Positions 31,221 through 40,482 of a DNA stretch of 64,000 bases are shown piece after piece. Under the pieces are notes generated by a model. It worked only from the letters and a program-made list of their open reading frames with translations. It ran no database searches and was not told the origin of the DNA. Position numbers and translations under genes: made by a program. Every line of letters starts with the position of its first letter. Positions within the stretch are counted from its first letter, which is position 1. Origin of the DNA: Micromonospora coriariae (GTDB taxonomy: Bacteria; Actinomycetota; Actinomycetes; Mycobacteriales; Micromonosporaceae); the NCBI RefSeq assembly GCF_900091455.1, contig NZ_LT607412.1, positions 4,216,001 through 4,280,000 on the forward strand, given 5' to 3'.

Positions 31221-31880
31221 ATGGGGTCGTCGGGGGCAACGCCCGGACCGCCGGTGGGCGGACCGTCGGCGCCGGGGCGACAGGCCGGTGGTACGCCGCG
31301 CGCCGCGCTGGCCGAGCTGCTCGCCGGTAACCGGCGCTTCGTCAGCGGCCAGCCGGTGCACGGTCACGATGTCACGGCCGCCGCGGCGGCCGCCTCCGGC
31401 GACCAGCAGCCGTACGCGGTGGTGCTCGGCTGCATCGACTCACGGGTGCCGCTGGAGGCGATCTTCGATCAGACCTTCGGCGCGATCTGCGTGATCCGCA
31501 CAGGTGGGCACGTGCTCGACCGCGCGGTGTGCGGCTCGATCGAGTACGTGGTCGGCCAGCTCGGCGTACCGCTGGTGATGGTGCTCGGCCACGAGCGGTG
31601 CGGCGCGGTGGAAGCCGCTGTGGACGCGCTGCGCGCCGGGGTGCGTCCCGCCGGTTCGCTGGCCCACCTGGTGGACGAGATCGCTCCGGCGGTGACCGAG
31701 GCGGGGCTGGACGACCCGGCGGTGCACCCGCTGGCGATCCGCCGGCACGTCCGGCGCACGGTGCGGGCCCTGCGCCACGACGACCTGCTGGCCGGGCCGG
31801 TCGCCGCGGGCGGGGTGGCCGTGGTCGGCGGTCTCTACGACCTGGCCACCGGGGAGGTCGCCCTGCTCGACCCGGCCTGA
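31221..31880 (+). CDS. beta-class carbonic anhydrase
   Basis: A 219-residue enzyme interconverting CO2 and bicarbonate. Zinc ligands are recognisable as Cys in LGCIDSRVP (with the Asp/Arg dyad of this motif) and the His and Cys of LGHERCGAV. The N-terminal 25 residues are low-complexity. It probably supplies bicarbonate to carboxylases such as the acyl-CoA carboxylase encoded later in the window, though that is general knowledge rather than gene context. It converges on the next gene with a strong hairpin between. Confidence 0.92.
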   Translation: MGSSGATPGPPVGGPSAPGRQAGGTPRAALAELLAGNRRFVSGQPVHGHDVTAAAAAASGDQQPYAVVLGCIDSRVPLEAIFDQTFGAICVIRTGGHVLDRAVCGSIEYVVGQLGVPLVMVLGHERCGAVEAAVDALRAGVRPAGSLAHLVDEIAPAVTEAGLDDPAVHPLAIRRHVRRTVRALRHDDLLAGPVAAGGVAVVGGLYDLATGEVALLDPA

Positions 31881-31895
31881 GCCGGGCCGGACGCG

Positions 31896-31929
31896 GAACC
31901 GCCCGCCGGGAGATCCCGACGGGCGGTTC
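31896..31929. terminator. bidirectional terminator
   Basis: GAACCGCCCG-c-CGGG, loop AGAT, CCCG-a-CGGGCGGTTC lies between the converging carbonic anhydrase gene and the 109-residue protein gene. The 14 pairs have one central mismatch. Confidence 0.7.
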
Positions 31930-31952
31930 GAGGTGTAGCGGTGGGGGAGGGC

Positions 31953-32282
31953 TCAGCCCTCGAAGACGCCGGCCTCGACCAGGCGCTTCTCGGTGGCGTC
32001 CCAGCCGTCGCCCGGGTGGGTCGCGTTCAGGTTGCTGATCTCCGCCCGGATCTTGGCGGCGTGGCCGGCCGCGGCCAGCACCCGGATCTCCTCGACGAAG
32101 GCCTCGGAGTCGGTGCGCAGGTGCGCGGTCTTGCCGTTGGTCAGGTTGCGCACGTAGGCGTGCTTGCCGCCGTTCAGCGGGATGAGGTACTTGAACTCGC
32201 CCAGCACGCTGAGGGCGCCACCCTGGCCAGCCTGGCCGGCCCGGACGGACGCGCGCGCGGTCTTAGAGGTGTTGCTCGCCAC
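31953..32282 (-). CDS. conserved 109-residue actinobacterial protein, function unknown
   Basis: The protein starts [19 protein letters not shown], a basic flexible arm, followed by a compact domain: [40 protein letters not shown], then a helical [20 protein letters not shown]. No signal peptide, membrane segment or cysteine is present. The conserved look of the core and its GTG start (AAGGAG, 8 nt) support a real gene. The basic arm suggests possible nucleic-acid contact. I do not recognise a named family. Confidence 0.7.
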   Translation of the reverse strand: MASNTSKTARASVRAGQAGQGGALSVLGEFKYLIPLNGGKHAYVRNLTNGKTAHLRTDSEAFVEEIRVLAAAGHAAKIRAEISNLNATHPGDGWDATEKRLVEAGVFEG

Positions 32283-32590
32283 GGAGGTACTCCTTGCAAG
32301 ACGTACGGGAGGACTAGAACGTCCGGGGGCTGTGTGCGGGCGACCACCAGGTCGGCCCACGAAGTTGTACGCGGCACAAGCCGCCGATGGAACTGTACAG
32401 GACCACGACATCAGGCTGGTCGTCGCGGTGTCCTGAGAGGCAACGGGGACCACCCGTCCGGCTATTCCGGCCGGCGATTTTTCCGATTCCCTGGCGCACC
32501 ATCTGTCACAGGAGTAATCATGTGTTGCAGGAGACACCCTGGTGGACGAGGTCGTAGGGGAAGACGCACCTCGCTCTCCGGGAGGTCACC
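32283..32590. other. 308-bp intergenic region between divergent small genes
   Basis: It is AT-richer than its surroundings, with a T-run near 32488-32492, and probably carries both promoters, but no hexamer pair is convincing. A short frame starting at ATG 32520 after AGGAG encodes an Arg-rich peptide without normal codon bias and is not called as a gene. Confidence 0.4.
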
Positions 32591-33082
32591 GTGCCAACGC
32601 GTGGCGTCGTATACGTCCACTCGACCCCGCTCGCCGTGTGCTCGCACGTCGAGTGGGCGATCGCGCGCGTCCTAGCCGCGCCGGTCAACCTGCAGTGGAC
32701 GGCTCAGCCCGTCGACCCCGGCGCACGCCGGGCCGAGTGCGGGTGGACCGGTCGTCCGGGGACGGGCGCCGAGCTGGCTGCTGCCCTCCGGCAGTGGCCC
32801 ATGATCCGTTTCGAGGTCACCGAGGAACCGAGTCCCGGCGCCGACGGCGAGCGCTTCATGTACGTGCCGGCGCGCGGCCTGTTCCGGGCCACCGTCGGCG
32901 CGGCCGGCGACATCCAGCTCGGCGAGGACCGGCTGCGGGACCTGATGGCCGCGGCCCGGGCCCCGGAGGCGCTGGCGCACGCGCTGGACAAGGCGCTCGG
33001 CACCGCGTGGGACGATGACCTGGAGCCCTACCGGTACGCCGGTGACGGCGCTCCGGTGACGTTGCTCACCCGGGTCGGCTGA
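32591..33082 (+). CDS. DUF3145 family protein
   Basis: A 163-residue actinobacterial protein of the DUF3145 family: RGVVYVHSTPLAVCSHVEWA, a central AECGWTGRPGTGAELAAALR, and RFMYVPARGLFRATVGAAGD. The family is nearly universal in actinobacteria and has no assigned function; its members are soluble, single-domain proteins. GTG 32591 has GGAGG 5 nt upstream. It is divergent from the 109-residue protein and followed by the GH3 lipoprotein gene, with no clear functional tie. Confidence 0.88.
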   Translation: MPTRGVVYVHSTPLAVCSHVEWAIARVLAAPVNLQWTAQPVDPGARRAECGWTGRPGTGAELAAALRQWPMIRFEVTEEPSPGADGERFMYVPARGLFRATVGAAGDIQLGEDRLRDLMAAARAPEALAHALDKALGTAWDDDLEPYRYAGDGAPVTLLTRVG

Positions 33083-33186
33083 CCCGGTCGCCCGCCGGTC
33101 GGGCCACCTGCCCGCACGCTGGCGCTGCGGCTGCTGGCTGGTGAGGTCAAGTTGCCCCGATAAGGGCGAACTGGTGGGATGGGCGG

Positions 33187-34911
33187 GTGCCGATTCGCCC
33201 GCGTCGCGCAAGCGTCGCCGTCGCCGCCCTGACCGCCCTGCTCGTCTCCGGCTGCTCGGGAACCCCGGACCGCCCCGCGCCGACGCCCGGTCCGGCCGGC
33301 ACCTCCGCCGGCCCGAGCGCCCCCGCGACCACGCCGCCCGGCGACCCCGCCGCCCGGGCGGCAGCGCTGGTCGCCACCCTCTCCGACGAGGATCTGGTCG
33401 GCCAGGTGCTGATGCCGTACGCGTACGGCGACTCGGCCACGAAGGTCTCACCCGGCTCGGCCGCCGGCAACCAGGCGCTGGCCGGGGTCGACACTCCCGC
33501 CGAGATGATCGCCAAGTACCGGCTGGGCGGGCTGATCCTGGTCGGATTCAGCGCCGACGACCCGACCAAGGGCAACCAGGAGACCACAAACGTCGACAAC
33601 CCGAAGCAGGTACACGAGCTGACCGGTGGTCTCCGTGCCGCGGCCGGCCGGCTCGCCGCCGGCTCGGCGCCCTTCCTGGTCGGCACCGACCAGGAGTACG
33701 GCGTGGTCACCCGGATCACCAAGGACGTCACCGTGCTGCCCAGCGCCCTCGCCGCCGGTGCGGCCGGCGACCCGGCGCTGACCGAGGCCGCCTGGCGGGC
33801 CGCCGGCACCGAGCTGGCCGCGATGGGAATCAACGTCGACTTCGCTCCGGTGGCCGACGTGCTGGCCACCCGCAGCACGGTGATCGGCTCCCGGTCCTAC
33901 GGCTCGGACCCGCAGCGGGCCGCCGCGCAGGTCGGCGGCGCGGTCCGGGGCCTCCAGGCGGCCGGCGTCGCCGCCACCCTGAAGCACTTCCCGGGTCACG
34001 GCCACAGCGCCGACGACTCGCACCAGGACCTGCCGGTGCTCACCCAGTCCGCGGCGGCGCTGAAGAGCGGCGCCTGGCCGCCGTTCACCGCCGGGATCGG
34101 CGCCGGGGCGATGGCTGTGATGTCCGGCCACCTGGACGCGCGGGCCATCGACCCCGGCACCCCGGCCACCTTCTCGCACAAGCTGCTCACCGACGTGCTG
34201 CGCGGCCAGCTCGGCTTCACCGGCGTGGTGATCACTGACGGCATGAACATGCCTCCGGCCAAGCGCTGGGCCCCCGGCGAGGCCGCGGTCCGGGCACTGA
34301 ACGCCGGCAACGACCTGATCCTGATGACCCCGAACGTCGGCCAGGCGTACGACGGGCTGCTCGCCGCGCTGCGTGGCGGGTCGCTGGCCCGGGCCCGACT
34401 GGTCGAGGCGGTCACCCGGGTGCTGACCATGAAGTTCCGGCTGGCGGCGGCCCCGGCCGCCGAGATGTCCACGCTCAACACCCCGGCGCACCGCGCGGCG
34501 GCGGACGCGCTGGCCGCCGGTGCGGTCACCGTGCTGCGCGGCGCCTGCTCCGGCGCGGTACGCGCGCCGATCACCGTCACCTCCTCCGGCGGCCGGGACG
34601 GCACCCGGTCGCTGCTCACCGCGGCGCTGACCGCGGCCGGCGTCAAGGTGGTGCCCAAGGGAGGAACGGTGGTGCACCTGGTCGGCTACGGCGACGCCGC
34701 GACCGACCTGCGCGCCGACGCGGCGGTCACGGTCGCCATGGACACCCCGTACGTGCTCGCCACGGCGAAGTCGCCGACGCTGCTGGCCACGTACTCCTCC
34801 AGCCGGGCGTCGATGACCGCGTTGGCCGCCGTGCTGGCCGGCAAGGCTCGCCCGGGCGGGCGGTCCCCGGTGACCGTGCCCGGTCTGCCCGCCACCACCT
34901 GCGCCACCTGA
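33187..34911 (+). CDS. NagZ-like GH3 beta-N-acetylhexosaminidase, lipoprotein
   Basis: A 574-residue surface glycosidase. The signal sequence ends in the lipobox LLVSGC (C21), followed by a Pro/Thr tether. The catalytic barrel carries the NagZ fingerprint KHFPGHGHSADDSHQDLP (from residue 266), whose Asp-His pair on a flexible loop is the acid/base of GH3 N-acetylglucosaminidases; the nucleophile Asp is in VVITDGMNM. A C-terminal domain (from about 440) completes the protein. It should release GlcNAc from wall or chitin fragments outside the cell. It converges with the PIG-L deacetylase gene, a related activity. Confidence 0.9.
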   Translation: MPIRPRRASVAVAALTALLVSGCSGTPDRPAPTPGPAGTSAGPSAPATTPPGDPAARAAALVATLSDEDLVGQVLMPYAYGDSATKVSPGSAAGNQALAGVDTPAEMIAKYRLGGLILVGFSADDPTKGNQETTNVDNPKQVHELTGGLRAAAGRLAAGSAPFLVGTDQEYGVVTRITKDVTVLPSALAAGAAGDPALTEAAWRAAGTELAAMGINVDFAPVADVLATRSTVIGSRSYGSDPQRAAAQVGGAVRGLQAAGVAATLKHFPGHGHSADDSHQDLPVLTQSAAALKSGAWPPFTAGIGAGAMAVMSGHLDARAIDPGTPATFSHKLLTDVLRGQLGFTGVVITDGMNMPPAKRWAPGEAAVRALNAGNDLILMTPNVGQAYDGLLAALRGGSLARARLVEAVTRVLTMKFRLAAAPAAEMSTLNTPAHRAAADALAAGAVTVLRGACSGAVRAPITVTSSGGRDGTRSLLTAALTAAGVKVVPKGGTVVHLVGYGDAATDLRADAAVTVAMDTPYVLATAKSPTLLATYSSSRASMTALAAVLAGKARPGGRSPVTVPGLPATTCAT

Positions 34912-34934
34912 CCGCCTACCGCCAGCGCGGCGGA

Positions 34935-34969
34935 GGGCAGGTGCCGTCCGGTTCGTCCGGCACCTGCCC
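34935..34969. terminator. bidirectional terminator between GH3 and PIG-L genes
   Basis: GGGCAGGTGCC and GGCACCTGCCC form a perfect 11-bp stem with a 13-nt loop that can pair further, sitting between the two convergent stops. Confidence 0.7.
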
Positions 34970-34984
34970 GTGTCACCGATGACC

Positions 34985-37687
34985 TCAGCGGCGGATCGTG
35001 GCCTGCTGAGCGACGGCCGAGCCACCTGACTCGAACGCGGCCAGCACGGCCTTCGCCTCATCCCCGTCGGCCGGGACCAGCACTGTCACCGGCCGGCCGG
35101 ACCGCAACTCGACAGTGCGGCTGCCCAGGGCCCGGTCGCCGTCCCAGGTGTAGAGGTACGCCGTGCCCGTACGGTCGGACTGGAGCGAGACCTCGACCCC
35201 GCCGTTCACCCGGTGCTGCCGGGTGAGGCGCAGCGCCTGCTCCGGCAGCCGTGGCACCGCCGCCGGCGCCACTCCGTCGACCGCCGACTGGGCGATCGTC
35301 TGCGGGCTGTGCACGCTGCGCGCCGAGGTGTCCGGGAAGACCGGCGTGCTCGGGCCCTGCTGGGCAGGGGTGTATCCGGGCAGGGTGACCAGGCCGTAGC
35401 GGTACGGGTCGGCTCGTACGCCGGTGAACGTCGACCAGCCGAGTCGGGACTGGGAGGCGAGATCCTGCGTGTCCGAGTCGTAGACCAGCACGTTGAAGCC
35501 CATCCGGGCCGGGTCGACCGCGTCGGGCAGCACCGAGAACGGGATGCTCGTCTCGATCGTGTAGCCCGTGTAGGGCTCGCTGACCTTGCTGACCACTGTC
35601 ATTCCCGGAGCGGTCTGCCCACCCGGGCCCTGCCGGTTGTCGGCGTCGCGCTGCCAGCACGGCGGGTTGCCGTTGGCCGGGTCGTCGGTGATGGGGAAGA
35701 TGCCCGCCTTGAACACGGTCGAGGTGTCCGAGGAATTGCCCTTCGGGTCGACGATGATCTCGACGCTGTCGGTCCGCCGCTGACGCTTGCAGTCCTGCGG
35801 CACCACCTTCCGGCCGAGTACGTCGTCGGTGACCGTGACGATCACCTTGAGCGCGTCCGCGGTCCAGGCGATCCGACCCTTGGCCGAGGCGTCCGTCCCG
35901 GTGGTCGCCTCGCCCTCCCAGATCCGCGAGAAGTCGAGCTCCTCGCCCGGGTACTCGCCCGCGCTGGCGACTCCGTCGACGGCGTGGGCGGCGCCGGCCT
36001 GCGGCACCTCGGTGGTCGGCACGATCTCCAGGGCACCGGTCTCGACCGTGCTGCCGGTGCTGCTGGCAGTGGTGATGGTGATGCCGTAGTCGCCACCCTC
36101 ACCGCCCTCGTTGGCGGTCGGCAGCGAGGCGTCACTGTTGGTGACACTGAAGGTGACCGCACCTGTGGCGCCGGCCGCCAGGTCGCGGTAGCTCTTCGTG
36201 GCGGCGTCGGCGGTGAAGCCTTCGGGCAGGCCGAGGGTCACAGTGCCGTTCTGTACGGTATCGCCGACGTTGCGCAGGTCGACCCGGACGTCGCGGCTCC
36301 TGCCGGAGCCGATGGTGAGCACCGGCTTGATCAGGGTGTCGAGCTGGCCGTAGCCGCCCGCGCTGGCCCAGTCGCGGAAGAGGCCGACCTCGGGCAGCGG
36401 CTCCACTGTGCCGCGTACATCGGCGACGACCCGGACGGCCTCATCGGTGCTGCCGGAGCCCTGACCCTTGGTGCTCAGGGTGGCCGTGAGCAGCTTCTGG
36501 GTGCCGGTCTCGGCGCCCTTCGGCACGGTGACGGTGAAGGTCGCCGTCCGATCCCGGCCAGCCGGGACGCTCGCGCCGAGCCCCGTACCGCCGGAGACGG
36601 ACCAACCGGCCGGCACCTGCAGCGCCACCTTCGGGTGGTTCAGTGCCCGGTTGGCGGCAGCCTTGACGTGCGCCGTGACCTCGACGCTCTCACCGGGTGC
36701 CAGGTCGAAGCGGTCGGTGGTCAGGTACAGCTCGGTGCCCCTGGGCAGCCCGCCGTTGGCCGACGCAAGCATCGACCCGCGCAGGATCGCCTCCGGTGAG
36801 CTGTCCTCCGGGTCGTACGGCACCCGGCTGTCGACGAGCGTGTAGAAGTCGCAGCGGATCTTCGCCGGGTCGGTCGGGGCGGCCGCGGTGCCGGCCCAGC
36901 CCTGGGTCACGTACTCCCGGCGGGCCTCGACCTCGATCTCCGCCCAGGTCTTGCCCGTGCTGCTCGGGGTGCCCTCCCAGACGCCGAAGACCTGGTCGGT
37001 CGGGACCGTCGGGGTGAAGCTGGACGCGCACGCCGGACCGGCCGAGGAGCTGCCGGTTCCACCGGTACGCAGGAACTTCGCGGCCCGGAACACGCTGAGC
37101 CCTTCCTTGCGGATCTGCTCCGGGAAGGCCTTCGGGTCGGCGGCTGCCTGGAACGCCTCGGCGGCGAACCTGGCGGCCTGCTGGTGGTTGCCGTGATTAC
37201 CCGGGGTCGGCGACGGGTTCATGGTCATGATGATCTCGGGGCGGGTCGTCCGGATCACCCGGACGATCTGACCGAGCGTGTCGTCGTGGCCCCAGATCTG
37301 CTCGGACAACGGTGCCGAGGCGGTGTACCAGAAGTCGACCCGGTCCAGGTTGTACAGGTTCTGTACGCCGGCCTGCCCGATCGCGGTCCGCTCCTCGCGC
37401 TCGCGGATGATGCCGAGTGGTGGCCCCTCCTCGAGGCCGACGGCGTTGCCGCCGCCCTCGCCCCGGGTGATGGTGACGACGCCGGCCTTGGCGCCGTACT
37501 TCTCCTTCCACTGGCCCAGCGTGGCGAGGCTGCCCGCCTCGTCGTCGGGATGGGCGCTGACGAAGAGCACGTCGAGGTCGACCGCGCCGCCGGCGGCGGG
37601 ATGGGCGCTGGCGGCGAGGGCGGCGGCTGGTGTCCCGGACAGGGCCAGCGCGAGCGCCGTCGGTAACAGGAATGCCTTGAGTCGCAT
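34985..37687 (-). CDS. secreted PIG-L family deacetylase with NEW3 and CBM9-like domains
   Basis: A 900-residue exported enzyme. After a signal peptide (1-26), the PIG-L/LmbE domain shows the zinc motif AHPDDE (45-50) and HGNH (165-168), the pattern of N-acetylglucosaminyl deacetylases such as MshB. Two beta-sandwich NEW3-like domains occupy about 320-560, and about 565-780 resemble a CBM9-type carbohydrate-binding domain (WTADALKVIVTVTDDV, SVEIIVDP). It probably binds a polysaccharide and removes N-acyl groups outside the cell. ATG 37687 has GGAAGGA upstream. It is divergent from the ROK-ABC operon, whose control region it shares. Confidence 0.87.
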   Translation of the reverse strand: MRLKAFLLPTALALALSGTPAAALAASAHPAAGGAVDLDVLFVSAHPDDEAGSLATLGQWKEKYGAKAGVVTITRGEGGGNAVGLEEGPPLGIIREREERTAIGQAGVQNLYNLDRVDFWYTASAPLSEQIWGHDDTLGQIVRVIRTTRPEIIMTMNPSPTPGNHGNHQQAARFAAEAFQAAADPKAFPEQIRKEGLSVFRAAKFLRTGGTGSSSAGPACASSFTPTVPTDQVFGVWEGTPSSTGKTWAEIEVEARREYVTQGWAGTAAAPTDPAKIRCDFYTLVDSRVPYDPEDSSPEAILRGSMLASANGGLPRGTELYLTTDRFDLAPGESVEVTAHVKAAANRALNHPKVALQVPAGWSVSGGTGLGASVPAGRDRTATFTVTVPKGAETGTQKLLTATLSTKGQGSGSTDEAVRVVADVRGTVEPLPEVGLFRDWASAGGYGQLDTLIKPVLTIGSGRSRDVRVDLRNVGDTVQNGTVTLGLPEGFTADAATKSYRDLAAGATGAVTFSVTNSDASLPTANEGGEGGDYGITITTASSTGSTVETGALEIVPTTEVPQAGAAHAVDGVASAGEYPGEELDFSRIWEGEATTGTDASAKGRIAWTADALKVIVTVTDDVLGRKVVPQDCKRQRRTDSVEIIVDPKGNSSDTSTVFKAGIFPITDDPANGNPPCWQRDADNRQGPGGQTAPGMTVVSKVSEPYTGYTIETSIPFSVLPDAVDPARMGFNVLVYDSDTQDLASQSRLGWSTFTGVRADPYRYGLVTLPGYTPAQQGPSTPVFPDTSARSVHSPQTIAQSAVDGVAPAAVPRLPEQALRLTRQHRVNGGVEVSLQSDRTGTAYLYTWDGDRALGSRTVELRSGRPVTVLVPADGDEAKAVLAAFESGGSAVAQQATIRR

Positions 37688-38079
37688 GTGGATCCTTCCG
37701 AACCGCGGGGTCCGGACAGCGACGAGCGGCGGGGGACGCGGGTGCGCCTCCCCGACGGGTCGGGTCCGGTTCGTTGGTGGGACGGGCGGCGGTGAGGCCC
37801 CGATCGACGGGCGTCACCGGGGTGCACAGCGGTACGGGACTTCCGTACACACTGGAAGGCCTTCGCCGGGTGACGCTAGAGATCGTCGGCGAGGAGCGTC
37901 AATACCTTGAAGAGACTTTCTTCTTTTGCGGAAGAAACGAACTTCACGGTAGCCGGGCGGTCACTCTCTGAACTTTCTTCAGTACAAAAGGGCATTTTTC
38001 CTGTTTCGAGGGGTCTTGGCGGACCGCTGAGACTCAGTCGTTACTTGACTCCATAGTTCGTTCGCCGTAGGAAGGAAAT
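37688..38079. promoter_or_regulatory. divergent control region with repeated ACTTTCTTC sites
   Basis: This 392-bp region separates the deacetylase gene from the ROK regulator. Its right half is unusually AT-rich. It holds TTTCTTC-N7-GAAGAAA (37917-37937), a second ACTTTCTTC at 37972-37980 (57 bp after the first) and GAAGA-N5-TCTTC (37909-37923). TTGACT (38045-38050) is spaced 17 bp from TAGGAA just before the ROK start. The repeats are good candidates for binding of the adjacent ROK regulator, which would then control both directions. Confidence 0.5.
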
Positions 38080-39243
38080 GTGACTGACGTGGTGACGCCA
38101 CCAACGAGCCCGGTGAGCCGGGAGCGGTCGAAGGAGATCAAGCGGCTTTCCGTGATCTCCACCGCCCGCCAGGTACGCCTGCTCTCGCGTGCCGAGCTGA
38201 CCGAGCTGACCGGGCTGAGTCCCGCAACGCTCACTCCGTTGGTCCGCGAGCTGATCGCCGAGGGCTACCTTCTGGAGCGAGGGCCGGGCGCGTCCCGCTC
38301 GGGGCGTCCCCGCGCGATGTTGGAGTTCAATCCCCGCGCCGAGCTGGTCGCGGCCGTTTCGCTGGAGCCGTCCCGGATCAGCTGCGAGATCGCCGACAGC
38401 GACGGAGCCGTGGTCGCCCACCGTGCCGTCCGACTCGCCGGTGACATCGTCGACACCATCTGCCGTTCCGTCCCCGAACTGGCCGGGGACGGCCTGCCGG
38501 CGTTGCGGGGCGTGGCCATCGCGGCGCCCGGCGTCTCCTCCGGAGGCGCTGTCCGTCTCGCCCCGTCGGTCGGTCTGGTGGAGGGGCGGCCGGTAGGGGA
38601 GATGGTCCAGCGGCGGCTGGGCGTACCGGTCGTGGTCGACAACGACGTGAACCTGATGGCGGCGGGCGAACACGCGGCGGGGGCGGGCAGTGACGTCGCC
38701 GACCTGCTGCTGCTGCACGTCACCGACGGCATAGGGGCGGGTCTGGTGCTGGACGGGCAGGTCCGCCGGGGCGCCGGTGGCGCGGCCGGCGAGGTGGGTT
38801 TCCTGCCGCTGGACGCCGCGGACCGTGGTCACGACGGGATCGGTCCGTTCGAGGCGCGCTGGTCGGAGAACGCCATCGCCGAGCGGGTGGTCGCGTTGGC
38901 GCCGGGCCGCCGCCCCGAGGCGCCGGTACGCGACCTGGTGGAGCTGGCCCGCACCGGAGGTGCCGCCGCGGCGTTCCTGGACGAACTGCTGACCGCCTGG
39001 TCCCGGCTGATCATCTCGTGTGTCTGCGTCATCGACCCGGGTCGAGTCCTGCTCAGCGGTGCCGCCGCGCAGCTCGACGACGCCGCCGTCGAGCGGATCC
39101 AGACCCTCGTCACCGCCGGCGCGCCCGCCGCGACCGAGGTACGCCGGGCCGTGCTCGGCGATCGGGCGGTGCTGCACGGTGCGGTCAGCTACGCGCTGTC
39201 GGCCGCCGCGGCCGGACTGCCCATCCTGCTTCCCTCCTCATAA
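38080..39243 (+). CDS. ROK-family transcriptional regulator
   Basis: A 387-residue regulator of the NagC/Mlc/XylR type. Residues about 20-80 form the winged helix-turn-helix (LLSRAELTELTGLSPATLTP, LVRELIAEGYL). The ROK sugar-binding part follows, with VAIAAPGVSS, VVDNDVNLMA and GGAAGEVGFLPL. The cysteine zinc motif and the GH of active ROK kinases are absent, so it should sense a sugar but not phosphorylate it. GTG 38080 follows AGGAAGG. It lies 38 bp before the binding-protein gene and most likely controls that operon and the divergent deacetylase. Confidence 0.9.
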   Translation: MTDVVTPPTSPVSRERSKEIKRLSVISTARQVRLLSRAELTELTGLSPATLTPLVRELIAEGYLLERGPGASRSGRPRAMLEFNPRAELVAAVSLEPSRISCEIADSDGAVVAHRAVRLAGDIVDTICRSVPELAGDGLPALRGVAIAAPGVSSGGAVRLAPSVGLVEGRPVGEMVQRRLGVPVVVDNDVNLMAAGEHAAGAGSDVADLLLLHVTDGIGAGLVLDGQVRRGAGGAAGEVGFLPLDAADRGHDGIGPFEARWSENAIAERVVALAPGRRPEAPVRDLVELARTGGAAAAFLDELLTAWSRLIISCVCVIDPGRVLLSGAAAQLDDAAVERIQTLVTAGAPAATEVRRAVLGDRAVLHGAVSYALSAAAAGLPILLPSS

Positions 39244-39281
39244 CCACCCCGATTTTCCCTCGTCCCCCCTTGGAGGTACTC

Positions 39282-40328
39282 ATGAGACGTCGCCTTTTCC
39301 TCGCCGGAGCGCTCGCCGCTGCCCTGGTGGCCGGCACCGCCGGCTGTGGTGGTGGTGGCGACGACGCGGCCGACGGCAGCGTCGAGAAGTTGACGATCTA
39401 CACGGCCCGTGACAAGAAGGTCTCGACCTTCGTGGTCGACCAGTTCACCGCGAAGTTCCCCGAGTACAAGGGGAAGGTCGAGATCCTCAACCTCGGCGCC
39501 CAGGAGATCCTCGAGCGGGTCCGGGCCGAGAAGGCCAACCCGCAGGCGGACATCTGGTGGGGCGGCACCCAGCAGGGGCTGGCCGCCGGCGCGTCCGAGG
39601 ACCTGCTGACCGCCTGGCAGCCGGCGTTCGCCAGCAAGATGGACGCCCGGTACAAGGACGCCGAGGGCCGCTGGTTCGGCGAGATCCTGCTGCCCGAGGT
39701 CATCATGTACAACAACAAGGCGCTCACCCCCGAGCAGGCCCCGAAGGACTGGGACGACCTGCTCGCGCCGCAGTGGAAAGACAAGATCGTCATTCGCGAC
39801 GTGGCCGCGTCCGGCACCATGCGGTCGATCTACGCCTCGATGATCCAGCGGCAGTCCGCCGACGGCAGCAACCCCCAGCCGGGCTACGACTGGCTCAAGA
39901 AGCTCGACGCCAACACCGGCGCGTACGCCGCCAACCCCGCGGACCTGTACCTGAAGCTCTCCCGGCAGCAGGGCCTGCTCAGCGCCTGGAACCTGCAGGA
40001 CGTCCTGCTCCAGGCCAACCAGTCGAACATGCCGTTCGGCTTCGTGATGCCGGCCTCCGGCGCGCCCGTGCTGGTCGACGGTCTCGCCGCGGTCAAGGGT
40101 GGCAACACCACGGGCGCCCAGAAGTTCATCGAGTTCCTCTTCGACGACAAGCTCCGCGCCGACCTGGCCAAGGACTACTACCAGATCCCCGCGGTGGACA
40201 TCGCCGAGGAGCCGGAGTGGCTCGCCCAGCTCCAGCTCAAGCCGATGGACGTCGACTGGGACGTGGTCGGTAAGAACGAGACCGACTGGATCAACCACTG
40301 GAACGGCGAGATCAAGAACAAGGGCTGA
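39282..40328 (+). CDS. ABC transporter solute-binding lipoprotein
   Basis: A 348-residue binding protein anchored by a lipobox (VAGTAGC). The sequence (LTIYTARDKKVSTFVVDQF, then ADIWWGGTQQGLAAGASEDLL, and a late PFGFVMPASGAPVLVDGLA) matches the cluster that binds Fe3+, thiamine, spermidine/putrescine or 2-aminoethylphosphonate rather than the classic sugar-binding group. The Tyr pair typical of iron binders is not evident, so an organic ligand is more likely. It has GGAGG 6 nt before the ATG. It is followed by a perfect hairpin, then by its ATPase and permease genes. Confidence 0.9.
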   Translation: MRRRLFLAGALAAALVAGTAGCGGGGDDAADGSVEKLTIYTARDKKVSTFVVDQFTAKFPEYKGKVEILNLGAQEILERVRAEKANPQADIWWGGTQQGLAAGASEDLLTAWQPAFASKMDARYKDAEGRWFGEILLPEVIMYNNKALTPEQAPKDWDDLLAPQWKDKIVIRDVAASGTMRSIYASMIQRQSADGSNPQPGYDWLKKLDANTGAYAANPADLYLKLSRQQGLLSAWNLQDVLLQANQSNMPFGFVMPASGAPVLVDGLAAVKGGNTTGAQKFIEFLFDDKLRADLAKDYYQIPAVDIAEEPEWLAQLQLKPMDVDWDVVGKNETDWINHWNGEIKNKG

Positions 40329-40335
40329 TCGGATC

Positions 40336-40367
40336 GGCGCCGGACCGGGCGATCCCGGTCCGGCGCC
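40336..40367 (+). terminator. intra-operon hairpin after the binding-protein gene
   Basis: GGCGCCGGACCGGG, loop CGAT, CCCGGTCCGGCGCC is a perfect 14-bp stem without a T-run. Such structures after binding-protein genes partly terminate or protect the mRNA, so the binding protein is made in excess over the membrane parts. Confidence 0.6.
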
Positions 40368-40482
40368 GCGCCAGGGACGTACCGGCGCCGGATGGCCGAG
40401 GGTGACTCGCGTCCGACCGGCTCCCCGGCCCGCCCCACCCCTTCGACCGGCCACGCCCGGTTCCGGACTGAGGAGAGACATC

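Noticed and set aside
32520..32675. Arg-rich short frame after AGGAG upstream of DUF3145
   Set aside because: Third codon positions lack the GC bias of the region, and the frame runs into a clear gene in another frame. A promoter role for this sequence is more likely.
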